Assembly (NCBI RefSeq): GCF_023715785.1
Contig: NZ_JAMBOX010000001.1
Coordinates: 372,001-436,000, forward strand
Source of the DNA: Neobacillus niacini
GTDB lineage: Bacteria; Bacillota; Bacilli; Bacillales; Cytobacillaceae
DNA length: 64,000 bases
Reading direction: 5' to 3'
The position numbers and the translations under genes were made by a program. Below are positions 16,932-26,621 of this stretch, piece by piece (the first letter of the stretch is position 1; each line of letters begins with the position of its first letter). The notes under the pieces were generated by a model, which was given only the letters and a program-made list of their open reading frames with translations, made no database searches and had not been told where the DNA came from.

Positions 16932-16960
16932 AACCAGCCCCCAAATGTTGGGGGCTGGTC
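16932..16960. terminator. Bidirectional terminator
   Basis: ACCAGCCCCC and GGGGGCTGGT form a perfect 10-bp stem around AAATGTT. It serves the cadD-like gene and the convergent LPXTG-protein gene. Confidence 0.88.
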
Positions 16961-16968
16961 CTGTTTTC

Positions 16969-19900
16969 TTATTCAATATGTTCTTTGCGACGCCATAACA
17001 GGGCAAGTCCGAGCACGATGATCGTTGCAGCGGATAGCAACCAATTAAACATATTAGTGGCGGTATTTGGCAGCGGAGCAGGCGCATCCTTTTGAACTTT
17101 TGTCAATGAGGCTTTTGCCTGCAATAGTGATTTGAACGCAGCGTCCACTTCCGCTTGTGTTGCCTTGGAATCGGCCAGAACAGATTTCGCCTTCTTTAAC
17201 GCTTCTTGATAGGCCTTCCAGCTTTCCGATGTATAGTCTTTCTCTTTTAATCCGCCCGATTGATCGGTTTCTTCCACTAACTTTGATTTGTCCACGGTTA
17301 ACGCCTTACGGGCATTCTCTAATGCCTCTTTAGCCGCATCCACCTCTTCTTGAGTGGCTTTTGGGTTGTTGACCACCTCTTCGGCTTCCTTGAGTGCTTT
17401 TTCATAGGCATCCCAGCTCGGCTTGGAGTAGTCTGAAGGCTCTAGGTCCTCTGACAGACCGATTTCGATTTTTAAATCCTTCGTATAGACGAGCGCCTCA
17501 TACGCTTCTTTCAGTTTAGCCAAAGCATCGTTCACCTCAGCTTGGGTGGCTTCAGGATCGTCAATTACTTCTTTAGCCTTGTTGTACGCTTTTTTAAATA
17601 CGGACCAGGATTCTTTCGTGTACTCGCCTTCCCCTAAATCCTTGTTCGTGATGTCTTCCCTTAGGTCGACCAAGGCCTGCTTGTCAACGACGGTAAACTG
17701 ATGGTACTTGACAACATCCGGGCGGCCGGCCTTTGATGCAGACACTTCGACTGTGTACTCGCCTGGTGCCAGTTTTTCCTCGACGTTATAAGTCCAGGTG
17801 CCATCCGCTTGGATGGTAATCTCAGCCTTATCGACAATCACCTGATCACCGTCAGGGCCCGTAATCGTAATGACGCCGTGCTCGGCACCAGCATCGACGG
17901 TCCCTTCAATAATTGGGGTCGTATCATTGGTGATGCCATTTGGCTTGTCGATTTGCAAGGCATGGCCGAATGGGTCCTTCGCCTCGAAGCTGAAGTCTTC
18001 GACGGCCGTACCATTTTCCTCATCGCCGATAAGGTTGGCGCTTCCTGCTGTTTTGCTATACGTCACTCTGACCTCTGCGTCACTGGACAGCTTTGTCCCT
18101 GCCGCCATCGTCAGTTTCACTTTGTTCATCTTGCCATCCGCATCCGGAGATACCAATTCGGCCGCGATGACACTAACTTCCTGGCCGTCTACTGTCACGG
18201 TAAAGCCTTCCGTTACGTCTTGTGTGCCATCGGCAAACATCACATTTTTATCAAACGATACCGTGATTTCAGCATGGCCATGGTCGAAAGTGGCATTCAC
18301 TGGTTTCGGCTCGATTTTTTCAAGGGCATCCCGTTTATCCAAAATCATTGCCAACGCTTGGTCGACTTCTGCTTGGGAGGCAGTCGGGTTTTGCAACACG
18401 GCCTCAGCCTCTTCAAGTGCGTCAGCAAATTCATCCCATCCGGAGCGATGGTTGCTTTCTTTTAGTAATTTCGCACTAGTGGCGGCATCTTCCAAGGCGG
18501 TCTTATCGACGACCGTGAAAGCAGCCGATTTTGTGACACTTCTGCCTGAATCGGCATCCGTTGCCGTCACCACCGCGGTGTAGCTGCCTGGATCGAGTGC
18601 TTGAAGGCCTGTCCAGTCATCAAAAATCCAGGTGCCGCCGCTCAGCGTCGCTGTTGCATCGCTGACGAACTTCTTGTTACCAGAATTAACGATGGTGATT
18701 GTCACACGGTCCGCATCCGGGTGGACTTGGCCGGTAAATAACGGGGTGCGGTCGTCGGTGTTGCCTTTCGTTGCAAGGATTTGCAACCCCTTGCCAAATT
18801 CGTCTTTTGCCGTAATCACAAAATGCTCGGCGGCTGTGCCATTCTCCTCATCGCCAAAAAGGTTTGGTGTGCTGTCCGGTGTATATTCCACCGTGACAGT
18901 TTTCGAGTCACTGTCGAGCGGTTCAGCCACGGTTAACGTTACTTTGTCGCCATTAACAATCGCGCCGTCCACCTCATAATTTGTTTTTTCCACTGTAACG
19001 GCAAAGCCTTCAGCCGGATTCGCATCGTTCAGCTTTACATTTTTATTAAAATCAACTGTAATTTGTGTTTTGCCATGCTCATAGGTGGCCGGATTCGTTG
19101 CCACCGGCGGATGTTTTTCAAGAGCAGCGCGCTTTTGTACTAGCTCTGCTAACACCTCATCCACTTCCTGCTGTGAGGCCCTCGGGTCCGCTAAAACATC
19201 ACGAGCCACTTCAAGCACTTGTTCGAATTCATTCCAGCCAGCACGATAGTCGTCCTTGATAAAACCAGCCACTTCATTCGCTTCCTGTTGAAGCAATGTT
19301 TTGTTCACCACTGTGAATGCAGCTGATTTCGTGACATTTTTTCCTGTGGCAGCAGATTTCGCGTTGACCTCGTACGTATAGGCACCATAAACAAGCTCAT
19401 TGCCTGCTGGCACGTTATAAGACCAGCTTCCATCGCCACTTAAAAAGGCCTGTCCATTTGTAACAACCTTGGAGCCTTTGCTGTCGTGGATTGTCAGGGT
19501 CACTTCGGTTGCCGATGAATGAACCGTACCCGTAAAGGACGGGGTTTTGTCATCGGTATTGCCTTTTGTCGTTTGGATTTGCAGCGCCTTCCCGAAATCG
19601 TCGACCGCATGAATCCTAAATGGCTTGTCAGCAGAGCCGTTTTCCTCGTCGCCAAACAGGTTAGTGTGGCCGTCTGTCTTGTATTCCACGATCACCTCAT
19701 TGGCATCACTGTCGAGCGGCTTGTCGACGGTTAAGATGACTTTATCTCCTGCAGCCGTTGCTCTAATGATGTTGTAATCTGTTCCATCGACGGTGACGAC
19801 AAAGCCTTCCGCCGGATTAACTGACGTCAGCTTGACATTTTTATTAAAATCAATCGTGATTTGGCTCTTCCCGTGTTCAAATAACGCGGGATTGGTTTCC

Positions 19901-21762
19901 ACCGGAGACCATTTTTCAAGTGCCGCCTTCGCTTGCTGAAGGATTGCTAAGGTTTGATCAAGCAATGCCTGGTCGGGATGGGATCCATCGGCTGGATCGG
20001 CAACATCCTCGAGTACTGCTTTGGCCGCCTGCAAGGCTTCCGCAAATTCAATGTCTCCGTCTGAACTGTCATCAGCCCAGCCTGACTGATAATCAGCCTC
20101 ATTCAAATTTTTAACTTGATTGTAATAATCTTCTAATGGGGTTTTATCGACAAATGAGAACGTTGATGCTTTCTCATTTGAAACAGCTCCGCCTTTAGCG
20201 GCTGTCGCTTTAATCGTGTATCCGCCTTTGATTAAATCATTGGCAAGTTTAAACGACCATTGGCCGTTTTCATCTGCGGATATAGTTTTGGAGACCGGCT
20301 GGTAACCCGCTGGGCCCGTCACCGTTACAGAAACAGTCGTACCAGCAATAGATGTGCCGGCAATTGTTCTCTGGGTTGCGTCGTATAAAACAGCCCCATT
20401 TGCCGGTGTGACAACGGTTAACGCCGCCTCCAGCTCGCTCGCGACTTCAGTCTTTGTCCTCATCTTGATGGTTAAATCACTGTCTGCAATCGCGCTCTGC
20501 TGACCTTTACCATTTACAAGTGTGATTTTCACTGGACGATTGCCGCTGTATTCTGAGTTTTCATAATGCACAAGCTGGGCAATCGCATCAACAACATTAG
20601 CAATCACATGACTGCTAATGATCCGGGCATTATCAATCCGTAATGTAGCCCCGAGGATTCCGCCATCGGTTTCATCGAACGATCCGGATACAAACCGGAA
20701 TTGATAGGTACCGTCACTCGGGATGGTTCCCATCACATTGGTCCATGGTTGATCCTTACCCCGGCCGTACAGAATTTCGGTATGTTTCCCATCTTGATCA
20801 ACAATAAATCCGTATACCTCATAATCATCGTAATTACTCGTATCATTCGGAACCGTAAACGCTCTCCAGTCAAAGCTTAATTTATCACCGGCTTTGGCTT
20901 GGAACGGTGTGCTCCAGGCATCGACGCGGAAGACACTGCCATATTTCACACTGTTTTGATCGATCCGGCCAGTTTTAAACCCTAATTCTAAACTCGATTG
21001 GCCTGTGTAGGTTTTTCCGTTGTCCTTCGCCAATCCCTTCACAAGCGTTCCCGGGCTGTTCAATAGTGTCTCTTGGCCTTCCACCGTTCCAGGGCCATCC
21101 CTATTGATGTTGGCATAATTGACATCTGTAATATATGTATAGGCATTTCCGGGACCGGTTGCTGTATACTTGCCGTTTCCATTACTCTGAAAACTGCTAT
21201 AGGCTCGTACTCTCTGTGGCGTTGATTGGGTTTTGGCGGCCAATGGGCCCAGCCAAACTTGGTTCACGGGCTTCCCAATCGGACCTGTACTGGTCGTATG
21301 AATGGTCCAATCTTGAACTTCCCCATTCAAAAGCGGTTTTTCAAAATTGCCGTTAGCCAGTGGGGCAGATAGATCAATTTTCAGCGCCTTGCCCTGTCCG
21401 TTTTCCACACTGTTTAAAGAAGCAATCGGAACACCCTCGAGGAGGATTTGGTCTCCTCTCACTTCAAGGATTGACCCATCCGTTAATGTGACCTTTTTGC
21501 CATCCGGTATAAATAATCGTTCCGAAGAAACATAGGGACTAGTAATCTCAAACTTTAACGTTCCTTCTGCAAATGTTTCTCCCGATTGCGGAATTAGTTT
21601 AAACTCAGGTGCCACTTGCACTTGCTCGCCAATCAACGGATCATAATCGATATCGTTCAACATCTCGGCAAATGCCGTTTGGGTACCCACCCCTGATAAA
21701 ATAGTCCCACTTAAAAGAAGCAAGGCTAACAGGGCCGCGATCTTAGATTGAAGCTTCCTCAT
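16969..21762 (-). CDS. LPXTG-anchored multidomain surface protein
   Basis: A 1597-residue secreted wall protein. It has a signal peptide (1-32), then a beta-rich N-terminal region (about 100-390). Repeating modules follow, each with a FIVAR-type three-helix bundle, a SwmB-like domain (ITIDFNKNVKL...VIVEYKTDGHTNLFGDEENG) and an Ig-like domain (GNTDDKTPSFTGTVHSSATEVTL), three times between about 540 and 1330. About three FIVAR domains (ATQAEVNDALAKLKEAYEAL type) come next, and LPNTA, a membrane helix and RRKEHIE end the protein. Such modules bind glycans or other wall and matrix polymers and act in adhesion. Sortase is not in the window. AGGGAGTG lies 7 bp before the ATG. Strong Lys/Asp/Glu content is typical. 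Confidence 0.9.
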   Translation of the reverse strand: MRKLQSKIAALLALLLLSGTILSGVGTQTAFAEMLNDIDYDPLIGEQVQVAPEFKLIPQSGETFAEGTLKFEITSPYVSSERLFIPDGKKVTLTDGSILEVRGDQILLEGVPIASLNSVENGQGKALKIDLSAPLANGNFEKPLLNGEVQDWTIHTTSTGPIGKPVNQVWLGPLAAKTQSTPQRVRAYSSFQSNGNGKYTATGPGNAYTYITDVNYANINRDGPGTVEGQETLLNSPGTLVKGLAKDNGKTYTGQSSLELGFKTGRIDQNSVKYGSVFRVDAWSTPFQAKAGDKLSFDWRAFTVPNDTSNYDDYEVYGFIVDQDGKHTEILYGRGKDQPWTNVMGTIPSDGTYQFRFVSGSFDETDGGILGATLRIDNARIISSHVIANVVDAIAQLVHYENSEYSGNRPVKITLVNGKGQQSAIADSDLTIKMRTKTEVASELEAALTVVTPANGAVLYDATQRTIAGTSIAGTTVSVTVTGPAGYQPVSKTISADENGQWSFKLANDLIKGGYTIKATAAKGGAVSNEKASTFSFVDKTPLEDYYNQVKNLNEADYQSGWADDSSDGDIEFAEALQAAKAVLEDVADPADGSHPDQALLDQTLAILQQAKAALEKWSPVETNPALFEHGKSQITIDFNKNVKLTSVNPAEGFVVTVDGTDYNIIRATAAGDKVILTVDKPLDSDANEVIVEYKTDGHTNLFGDEENGSADKPFRIHAVDDFGKALQIQTTKGNTDDKTPSFTGTVHSSATEVTLTIHDSKGSKVVTNGQAFLSGDGSWSYNVPAGNELVYGAYTYEVNAKSAATGKNVTKSAAFTVVNKTLLQQEANEVAGFIKDDYRAGWNEFEQVLEVARDVLADPRASQQEVDEVLAELVQKRAALEKHPPVATNPATYEHGKTQITVDFNKNVKLNDANPAEGFAVTVEKTNYEVDGAIVNGDKVTLTVAEPLDSDSKTVTVEYTPDSTPNLFGDEENGTAAEHFVITAKDEFGKGLQILATKGNTDDRTPLFTGQVHPDADRVTITIVNSGNKKFVSDATATLSGGTWIFDDWTGLQALDPGSYTAVVTATDADSGRSVTKSAAFTVVDKTALEDAATSAKLLKESNHRSGWDEFADALEEAEAVLQNPTASQAEVDQALAMILDKRDALEKIEPKPVNATFDHGHAEITVSFDKNVMFADGTQDVTEGFTVTVDGQEVSVIAAELVSPDADGKMNKVKLTMAAGTKLSSDAEVRVTYSKTAGSANLIGDEENGTAVEDFSFEAKDPFGHALQIDKPNGITNDTTPIIEGTVDAGAEHGVITITGPDGDQVIVDKAEITIQADGTWTYNVEEKLAPGEYTVEVSASKAGRPDVVKYHQFTVVDKQALVDLREDITNKDLGEGEYTKESWSVFKKAYNKAKEVIDDPEATQAEVNDALAKLKEAYEALVYTKDLKIEIGLSEDLEPSDYSKPSWDAYEKALKEAEEVVNNPKATQEEVDAAKEALENARKALTVDKSKLVEETDQSGGLKEKDYTSESWKAYQEALKKAKSVLADSKATQAEVDAAFKSLLQAKASLTKVQKDAPAPLPNTATNMFNWLLSAATIIVLGLALLWRRKEHIE

Positions 21763-22191
21763 TTGTTCACTCCCTTATTTGTCATCATTTTGACAACTAC
21801 AGAATCTTACCGGAAATATAGGAAAACCAACCAGTTATTCCATAAAAATCGCCATTATAGAAAAATTGAATACTACCAATCTACCCCCTAAAATCCCTTA
21901 TAATTCCTCAATTTTCAACAATTTACAATTAAAAATATAACATAAGTGTCACAAGACTGCATCAACTATTTTTCAATTAAATGGAAGATTAATAGGATAA
22001 ATTACCCTGAAACGTTGTAAGAACTAGCGTGACATTTATCCTTGCAAATGAGGAAACTTTCAATTATACGAGCGAAAATAAAGACAACCCGAGAAATAAA
22101 AAGTAAAAGCGTAAAAACCTTTTCGGTTCATACGCTTTTTGTTTTGGTCGCATACAGCACAATGGACTCGATAGCTTACATGGTTTAACAC
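21763..22191. other. Intergenic region upstream of the LPXTG gene
   Basis: An AT-rich region that must hold the promoter of the minus-strand LPXTG gene. A hairpin at 22104-22142 (AAAAGCGTA/TACGCTTTTT) may be a second terminator for doxX B. No further ORF with a ribosome site was found. Confidence 0.6.
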
Positions 22192-22222
22192 AAAAAAGCC
22201 AGGGGAACGTGTCCCCTGGCCT
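22192..22222 (-). terminator. CCAGGGGAC-family terminator of doxX copy B
   Basis: GGCCAGGGGACAC pairs with GTTCCCCTGGC followed by TTTTTTG on the minus strand. Preceding bases (ATGGTTTAACAC) are shared with the hairpin at 26583. Confidence 0.87.
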
Positions 22223-22227
22223 TTCCT

Positions 22228-22743
22228 TTATGCCGCTGTTCTGGATGGTGTCTTGTCATTGCCTAGTTTAGTAGTTTTGCGGATGAATGGAATCACCCAG
22301 CGGTCTAAGCCGTAGCGACCAGCGTTGTAGCCTGCTGCCAAGATAATGAAGCCTAAGAAGATGTCTGTTGGGTTATGAGATACGGTACCGGCCAAGAAGA
22401 ATGAGAAGTTCATCACTAGCCCGAAGAACATCGCCGCTGTAGTTAAGCATCCTAATAGTAAACCTAAACCGATTAATGTTTCGCCCCAAGGAACGATGAT
22501 GTTAAAGATATCTACATTGGGAAGTGCGAAGCCTTTAAGGAATTCTACATACCAGCCATAAACGACGGCGCCATCAGGACCTTTTACAGGATTAGCGGTT
22601 ACTCCCTTTAAGAAACCGGAAGCGTCAAACCCGCCTGTGATTTTATGAAAACCGGCTGTGAACCAAGAATAACCGAGATATAAACGAATCACTAGTAATA
22701 GTGCAGCTGAAATCTTATTTTCTCTTAAAAATTTGTTAAACAT
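22228..22743 (-). CDS. DoxX-family membrane protein, copy B
   Basis: A 171-residue near duplicate of copy A. It differs in one core residue (IFNIIVPWG in place of IFNVIVPWG) and in the tail, which reads KTTKLGNDKTPSRTAA. Many third-codon positions differ from copy A while the protein core is kept, so selection or gene conversion, not only recency, maintains the similarity. It has the same four-helix layout, ribosome site (AAGGGGGAAAC) and upstream block (22744-22882) as the other copies. Its neighbours are unrelated to those of the other copies. Confidence 0.92.
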   Translation of the reverse strand: MFNKFLRENKISAALLLVIRLYLGYSWFTAGFHKITGGFDASGFLKGVTANPVKGPDGAVVYGWYVEFLKGFALPNVDIFNIIVPWGETLIGLGLLLGCLTTAAMFFGLVMNFSFFLAGTVSHNPTDIFLGFIILAAGYNAGRYGLDRWVIPFIRKTTKLGNDKTPSRTAA

Positions 22744-22882
22744 TTTAGTTTCCCCCTTTTAATTTCTTGCTCCGTATGAATGTTTGCTCCTTACACTTAC
22801 AATATATAGCATTCTCCCTGTTATTAACATATCCACAGTGTTATGTTCACAAAGTGTTAATAATGCTTTGACAAATATTTGA
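22744..22882 (-). promoter_or_regulatory. Conserved doxX upstream region, copy B
   Basis: Same layout as copy A (CAAATATTTG, TTAACACTTTGTGAAC, TATATATTGTAA). Here the block after TTTGTGAAC reads ATAACACTGTGG, the most diverged version in the window. Confidence 0.65.
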
Positions 22883-23039
22883 ACTAGTGAGCAAACAGCT
22901 GATCTGTTGTTCAAAAACGGGGGATTCCTTCATTTTCGGTCCATTCTCCTTTATATTTTTGATAAAGAGATCAGATTGGAAAATAATTGATCAGTCGCCA
23001 TTTGGTTAAACTAATTCAAAGAAACTAGGAGGCCAGCAC

Positions 23040-23189
23040 ATGAGCAAAGAGGAATTTTTAAAAAGGGCAGTAAAAAATATGGATAGAGACGTGGAATACC
23101 AATATTTCAAAGCTGGTGATTCCAAGAGAGTGAAAATTTCTGATGGGGATAAAGAATCTGGTTCTGATACTGAAGGAAGGTTTAATTAG
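23040..23189 (+). CDS. Small charged protein, function unknown
   Basis: A 49-residue ORF with an excellent ribosome site (AGGAGG, 7 bp, ATG). The product is hydrophilic: MSKEEFLKRAVKNMDRDVEYQY, then Lys/Asp/Ser/Gly-rich to the end. There is no membrane segment or recognisable domain. It stands alone between doxX B and the ssu-type operon. The strong translation start is the main reason to believe it; I do not recognise a family. Confidence 0.6.
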   Translation: MSKEEFLKRAVKNMDRDVEYQYFKAGDSKRVKISDGDKESGSDTEGRFN

Positions 23190-23195
23190 TAGTTG

Positions 23196-23229
23196 GCAAA
23201 AAACAAGGGGTACCTCACCACCCCTTGTT
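23196..23229 (-). terminator. Terminator of the ssu-type operon
   Basis: AACAAGGGGT and ACCCCTTGTT-type arms form a strong stem, with T6 on the minus strand. It probably also stops the small plus-strand gene. Confidence 0.85.
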
Positions 23230-23255
23230 CATCAATAGCAAATTACCTGCTCCAC

Positions 23256-23996
23256 TTAAGTATGCATAACCCGCCGAATAACCTTCGTTTCCAGTTCGGA
23301 AACATGATGGTCCTCTCGTTCCCTTGGTCGTTCAATCTCGACGGGAAGGTCCATGGCGATTTTACCCTTTTCTAGCAAGAGAATGCGGTCGGCCAGGGAG
23401 ATGGCTTCGGCTACGTCATGGGTGACAAGAAACGCAGTGAAACGGTGTTCGTTCCACAACTTTAAGATAAGCTGGTGCATTTCCAAACGGGTAAAGGCAT
23501 CCAATGCGCCCAGCGGCTCGTCAAGCAATAACAGCTTTGGCCGGCTGATTAACGCGCGCGCCAGTGATACCCGTTGCTTTTGTCCACCCGATAAGACGTG
23601 CGGCCACTCATTTTCACGGCCCTTCAGCCCCACCTGCTCCAGCATCTTCAGGGCTTGGTTTCGCTTTTCTTCCTTCGATAATGACGCCTGATCATTCAGG
23701 CCAATTTCCACATTTTCGACCACCGTCATCCATGGCAGCAGCCGCGACTCCTGGAACATGACCCGTACCTCCGGATTGATCCCCTTTATCCTCTGCTCAT
23801 TTAACTGAATTTCCCCCGTTGTAGGTTCATCCAGCCCTGCCAACAGCCGCAAGAACGTACTTTTCCCACAGCCACTTCGGCCGACGATGGAAATAAATTC
23901 GCCTTGCTGCACGGTCAAGTCGAGCTTCTCGAGCACCGACACACTGCCAAATGATTTCGAAATCTGCGTGACCTGAAGACCTGCTCCCTGTTCCAT
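23256..23996 (-). CDS. ssuB: Sulfonate/nitrate-type ABC transporter ATP-binding protein
   Basis: An ABC ATPase of about 246 residues from the chosen start. Walker A is GRSGCGKS, the signature is LSGGQKQRVSLARAL, Walker B is LLLDEPLGALD, and the switch His is in VTHDVAEA. It groups by pattern with SsuB/TauB/NrtD ATPases. The start at 23996 follows GAGGTGA by 6 bp; the frame opens at 24029 but that start overlaps the permease gene and lacks a site. It energises uptake of an organosulfonate or similar compound and forms an operon ssuA-ssuC-ssuB with the next two genes. Confidence 0.85.
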   Translation of the reverse strand: MEQGAGLQVTQISKSFGSVSVLEKLDLTVQQGEFISIVGRSGCGKSTFLRLLAGLDEPTTGEIQLNEQRIKGINPEVRVMFQESRLLPWMTVVENVEIGLNDQASLSKEEKRNQALKMLEQVGLKGRENEWPHVLSGGQKQRVSLARALISRPKLLLLDEPLGALDAFTRLEMHQLILKLWNEHRFTAFLVTHDVAEAISLADRILLLEKGKIAMDLPVEIERPREREDHHVSELETKVIRRVMHT

Positions 23997-24012
23997 GTGT
24001 TTCACCTCAAAC

Positions 24013-24789
24013 CTATTTCTGTTTTGCATAACTTGGATGCCATTTCAACGTCTTTTCCTCAATAACCTTCGCCAGCACATCGGCAAGCTTCCCGAGCAGC
24101 GCGTAAATAATAATACTTAAGATGATGACATCCGTCTTCATGAACTCCCGGGCATTCATCGCCATGTACCCAATCCCAGAATCGGACGCAATGGTTTCGG
24201 CCACAATTAACGTTAACCACATCAATCCGAGTGCATAGCGCAGGCCCACGAAAATCGATGGCAGTGCCCCTGGCAGGATAATTTTTCGAAAAAGCTCCCA
24301 GGAACGAAGTCCATACACTCGGCCCATTTCGATTAACCCGCGGTCAACAGTCCGAATCCCGTGATAGGTGTTCACATAGATCGGGAACAGAACCCCGAGC
24401 GACACAAGAAAGATCTTGGCCGTTTCGCCAATTCCAAGCCAAATGATAATCAGCGGAATCAACGCCAAATGCGGGACATTCCGAATCATTTGTATCGTCG
24501 AGTCAAAAAACTTGCCGGCAAACGGAAATAACCCGTTTATCAATCCTAAAATAAACCCAATCCCGCCGCCGATGAGCAGCCCGACCAGCGCCCGGTACGT
24601 ACTAATGCCGAGATGGTGAAGCAGGATGCCGGACTGCAGTTCCTCTATGAATGTTTGAACGATGACGGTCGGTGCCGGAAATAATCGCGACGGGATCCAT
24701 TCACTGCTTGAAGCGATTTGCCACAAGATCAGCAGCAGCAGTGGCAACACCCACGGTACGATTCCTTCCATTGTCTTATTTTTCTTCAT
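24013..24789 (-). CDS. ssuC: Sulfonate-type ABC transporter permease
   Basis: A 258-residue permease with six membrane helices and the BPD-transport motif EMGRVYGLRSWELFRKIILPGALPSIFVGLRYALG (residues about 145-180) that docks to the ATPase. The pattern matches SsuC/TauC. It is the middle gene of ssuA-ssuC-ssuB, separated from the binding protein by 9 bp. The substrate is inferred only from family resemblance and could be an aliphatic sulfonate, taurine, nitrate or a thiamine precursor. Confidence 0.87.
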   Translation of the reverse strand: MKKNKTMEGIVPWVLPLLLLILWQIASSSEWIPSRLFPAPTVIVQTFIEELQSGILLHHLGISTYRALVGLLIGGGIGFILGLINGLFPFAGKFFDSTIQMIRNVPHLALIPLIIIWLGIGETAKIFLVSLGVLFPIYVNTYHGIRTVDRGLIEMGRVYGLRSWELFRKIILPGALPSIFVGLRYALGLMWLTLIVAETIASDSGIGYMAMNAREFMKTDVIILSIIIYALLGKLADVLAKVIEEKTLKWHPSYAKQK

Positions 24790-24798
24790 TGCTCTCCC

Positions 24799-25800
24799 CT
24801 ATTTCACACTTTCCGGTAGCCATTCAGGATTTTTCGTAATCGAGTCGGAAACGGAAATTTCTTTTTCAATTAAGCCTTCTTGCAAAAAGATATCAGCAAT
24901 ATCCTGCTGTTCTGCGGCTACTTCATCGGTGATTTCTTGAACACCAAAGGTACGGCGGTCAATCGTCGTTTCTAACGCCTTCACCGGAATGCCTAGAGCA
25001 TCAGCAAGCATTTTTGCTACTTCTTTCTTATTCTCGTTTGCCCATTGATCAGATTTATTTAACTCTTCCAAGATGGTTTTCAACACATCACTATGATTCT
25101 TTGAAAAATCTTTTGTTGCGAAAAGATAGGTCCGATTGTTTGTATACCCATCTCCGTTAATCAAGATTTTTGGATTGACGTCGTCCTGCAGTACCGCCAG
25201 GAACGGATCCCAAAAACCTAAAGCATCGACACGTTTTGATTCGAACGCGGCACGACCTTCAGAGGCATCCTTAACCCAGGCGAACTCTACGTCCTTTGTG
25301 GATAGTCCCTCTTTTTGCAGTGCTTTCATGAGTAAGTAATGGGAATTCCACCCTTTACCAATCGCAATCTTTTTCCCTTTTAAGTCCTTCACCGATTTGA
25401 TAGTAGTATCGCCTTGAACAATAATGGCCAGACCTTCCGGGTTTGGATGCTCGGAAGCAACGTATACAAGCGGCATACCAGATGCTTGGGCAAAAACGGC
25501 GTTCGCATCGGCGGCATGGCCGAAGTCAATATTATTGGTGTTGAGCGCCTCCAGCAAAGCGCCACCTGTCGGCATTTCCACCCATTCTACTTTTATATTT
25601 TTCTTTTCCAAAGCTTTGTCCAGATTGCCGCGGGATTTTAGGATATGTAAGACATTCCCTTTTTGAAATCCAATTTTGACGGTTTCTGTTGATTTAGCCT
25701 CTCCACCTGTTGCTTTTGAAGAAGTTTCTGTTTTTTCGCCACAGGCTGCCAGCACAAAAACCACGAGAATGGCGATGAGCCAATTGATTCCTTTCTTCAT
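24799..25800 (-). CDS. ssuA: Sulfonate-type ABC transporter substrate-binding lipoprotein
   Basis: A 333-residue lipoprotein with a signal peptide ending LAAC (Cys20), then a two-lobe SsuA/NMT1-like domain. Family-typical stretches are VKIGFQKGNVLHILKSRGNL, VEWVEMPTGGALLEALNTNNIDFGHAADANAVFAQ and KGKKIAIGKGWNSHYLLMKAL. These match aliphatic-sulfonate binding proteins. It captures the substrate outside the cell for SsuC/SsuB. It is the first gene of the operon; the 190-bp AT-rich gap to the divergent DsbA-like gene must hold both promoters. No S-box or other riboswitch was seen there. Confidence 0.87.
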   Translation of the reverse strand: MKKGINWLIAILVVFVLAACGEKTETSSKATGGEAKSTETVKIGFQKGNVLHILKSRGNLDKALEKKNIKVEWVEMPTGGALLEALNTNNIDFGHAADANAVFAQASGMPLVYVASEHPNPEGLAIIVQGDTTIKSVKDLKGKKIAIGKGWNSHYLLMKALQKEGLSTKDVEFAWVKDASEGRAAFESKRVDALGFWDPFLAVLQDDVNPKILINGDGYTNNRTYLFATKDFSKNHSDVLKTILEELNKSDQWANENKKEVAKMLADALGIPVKALETTIDRRTFGVQEITDEVAAEQQDIADIFLQEGLIEKEISVSDSITKNPEWLPESVK

Positions 25801-25990
25801 GTTGTTTCCCCCTCCGTTTTAATTGTTGAAAAATTTACAACATTACCAAATTATAAATATTACAATTTAGTAAGTCAAATAGATTTACTCGGATTTAGAC
25901 AGTAAAGTAATAAAGTTGACAGAAAAAGTAGGAATTATTAAACTTGATAAAGTTAGAAAATTTAATTTTTATAGAAAATGAGGATGGGAC

Positions 25991-26512
25991 ATGACAAATC
26001 AAGTGGAGAATGCTCAATTAAGCTATGGCAAGAAGGATGCACCGGTAAAGGTAGAAGTGTTCTTAAATTTAGCTTGCCCGTATTGCGCCTCGTTTTTTGC
26101 GATGGCGGAAGAGGTCCTGCCGGAGTACCTGGAAAACGGCCAAGTCCAGTATATCGTCAAACATTATGACAAGCCTCGGGAAATGCTGCTCATTGGGGCC
26201 TTAATCAACACGCATCTCAATTATGAAAATCCGGATCGAGTAAGGGAAATCATGAAGGAATTATTTGCAGAGCAAAGTACGTGGGACAAGTGGACAAACC
26301 ACGAAATCAAGCACATGCTCGAAGAAAAATATGGGCTAAAAGAAGAACCGGAAAACATCGACACCAGCCTAAACGTCATCGCTGAAGCGATTCGCCGCGG
26401 CGTAAAAATGGTGCCAACCGTCTTCATCAACCACAAGGAATACCAATACCCAACTGAAATCACCGCCGCTGAACTCAAAGCTGAAATCGAAGCGGCATTG
26501 AAGCAGGCTTAA
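25991..26512 (+). CDS. DsbA-family thioredoxin-fold protein
   Basis: A 173-residue cytoplasmic protein (no signal peptide) with a thioredoxin fold of DsbA type. The active site is C29-P-Y-C32, a helical insertion spans about 70-120, and the cis-proline loop is MVPTVFINHKEY near 142-153. It likely acts as a dithiol oxidoreductase or bacilliredoxin-like stress protein; the lack of a secretion signal argues against a role in exported-protein folding. GAGGATGGGAC precedes the ATG. It is divergent from the ssu-type operon, which could hint at a link to sulfur metabolism. Confidence 0.85.
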   Translation: MTNQVENAQLSYGKKDAPVKVEVFLNLACPYCASFFAMAEEVLPEYLENGQVQYIVKHYDKPREMLLIGALINTHLNYENPDRVREIMKELFAEQSTWDKWTNHEIKHMLEEKYGLKEEPENIDTSLNVIAEAIRRGVKMVPTVFINHKEYQYPTEITAAELKAEIEAALKQA

Positions 26513-26529
26513 GCGGACGTGTGAACCAC

Positions 26530-26613
26530 CGGGACGGTTCTCCTTAAATTTGTGCAACAGAATCGTCCCCATGGTTTAACACGAAAAAGCCAGGGGAACG
26601 TGTCCCCTGGCCT
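26530..26613. repeat. Dispersed hairpin pair flanking nhaC, copy 1
   Basis: A GGGACGGTTCT...AGAATCGTCCC stem (26530-26570) is followed by the CCAGGGGAC hairpin (26583-26611). The same two-part unit recurs at 28352-28448, so the nhaC gene sits between direct repeats. The second hairpin is placed to terminate nhaC. Confidence 0.75.
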
Positions 26614-26621
26614 AGATTAAT

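Noticed and set aside
17809-21535. Several long ORFs on the plus strand within the LPXTG gene
   Set aside because: They mirror the codon bias of the repetitive minus-strand gene, have no ribosome sites and no recognisable domains.
25900-25990. CymR-type operator near the ssu-type operon (GGAATT word at 25931)
   Set aside because: Only the GGAATT part matches the sulfur-regulator consensus and it faces the DsbA-like gene; too weak to annotate.
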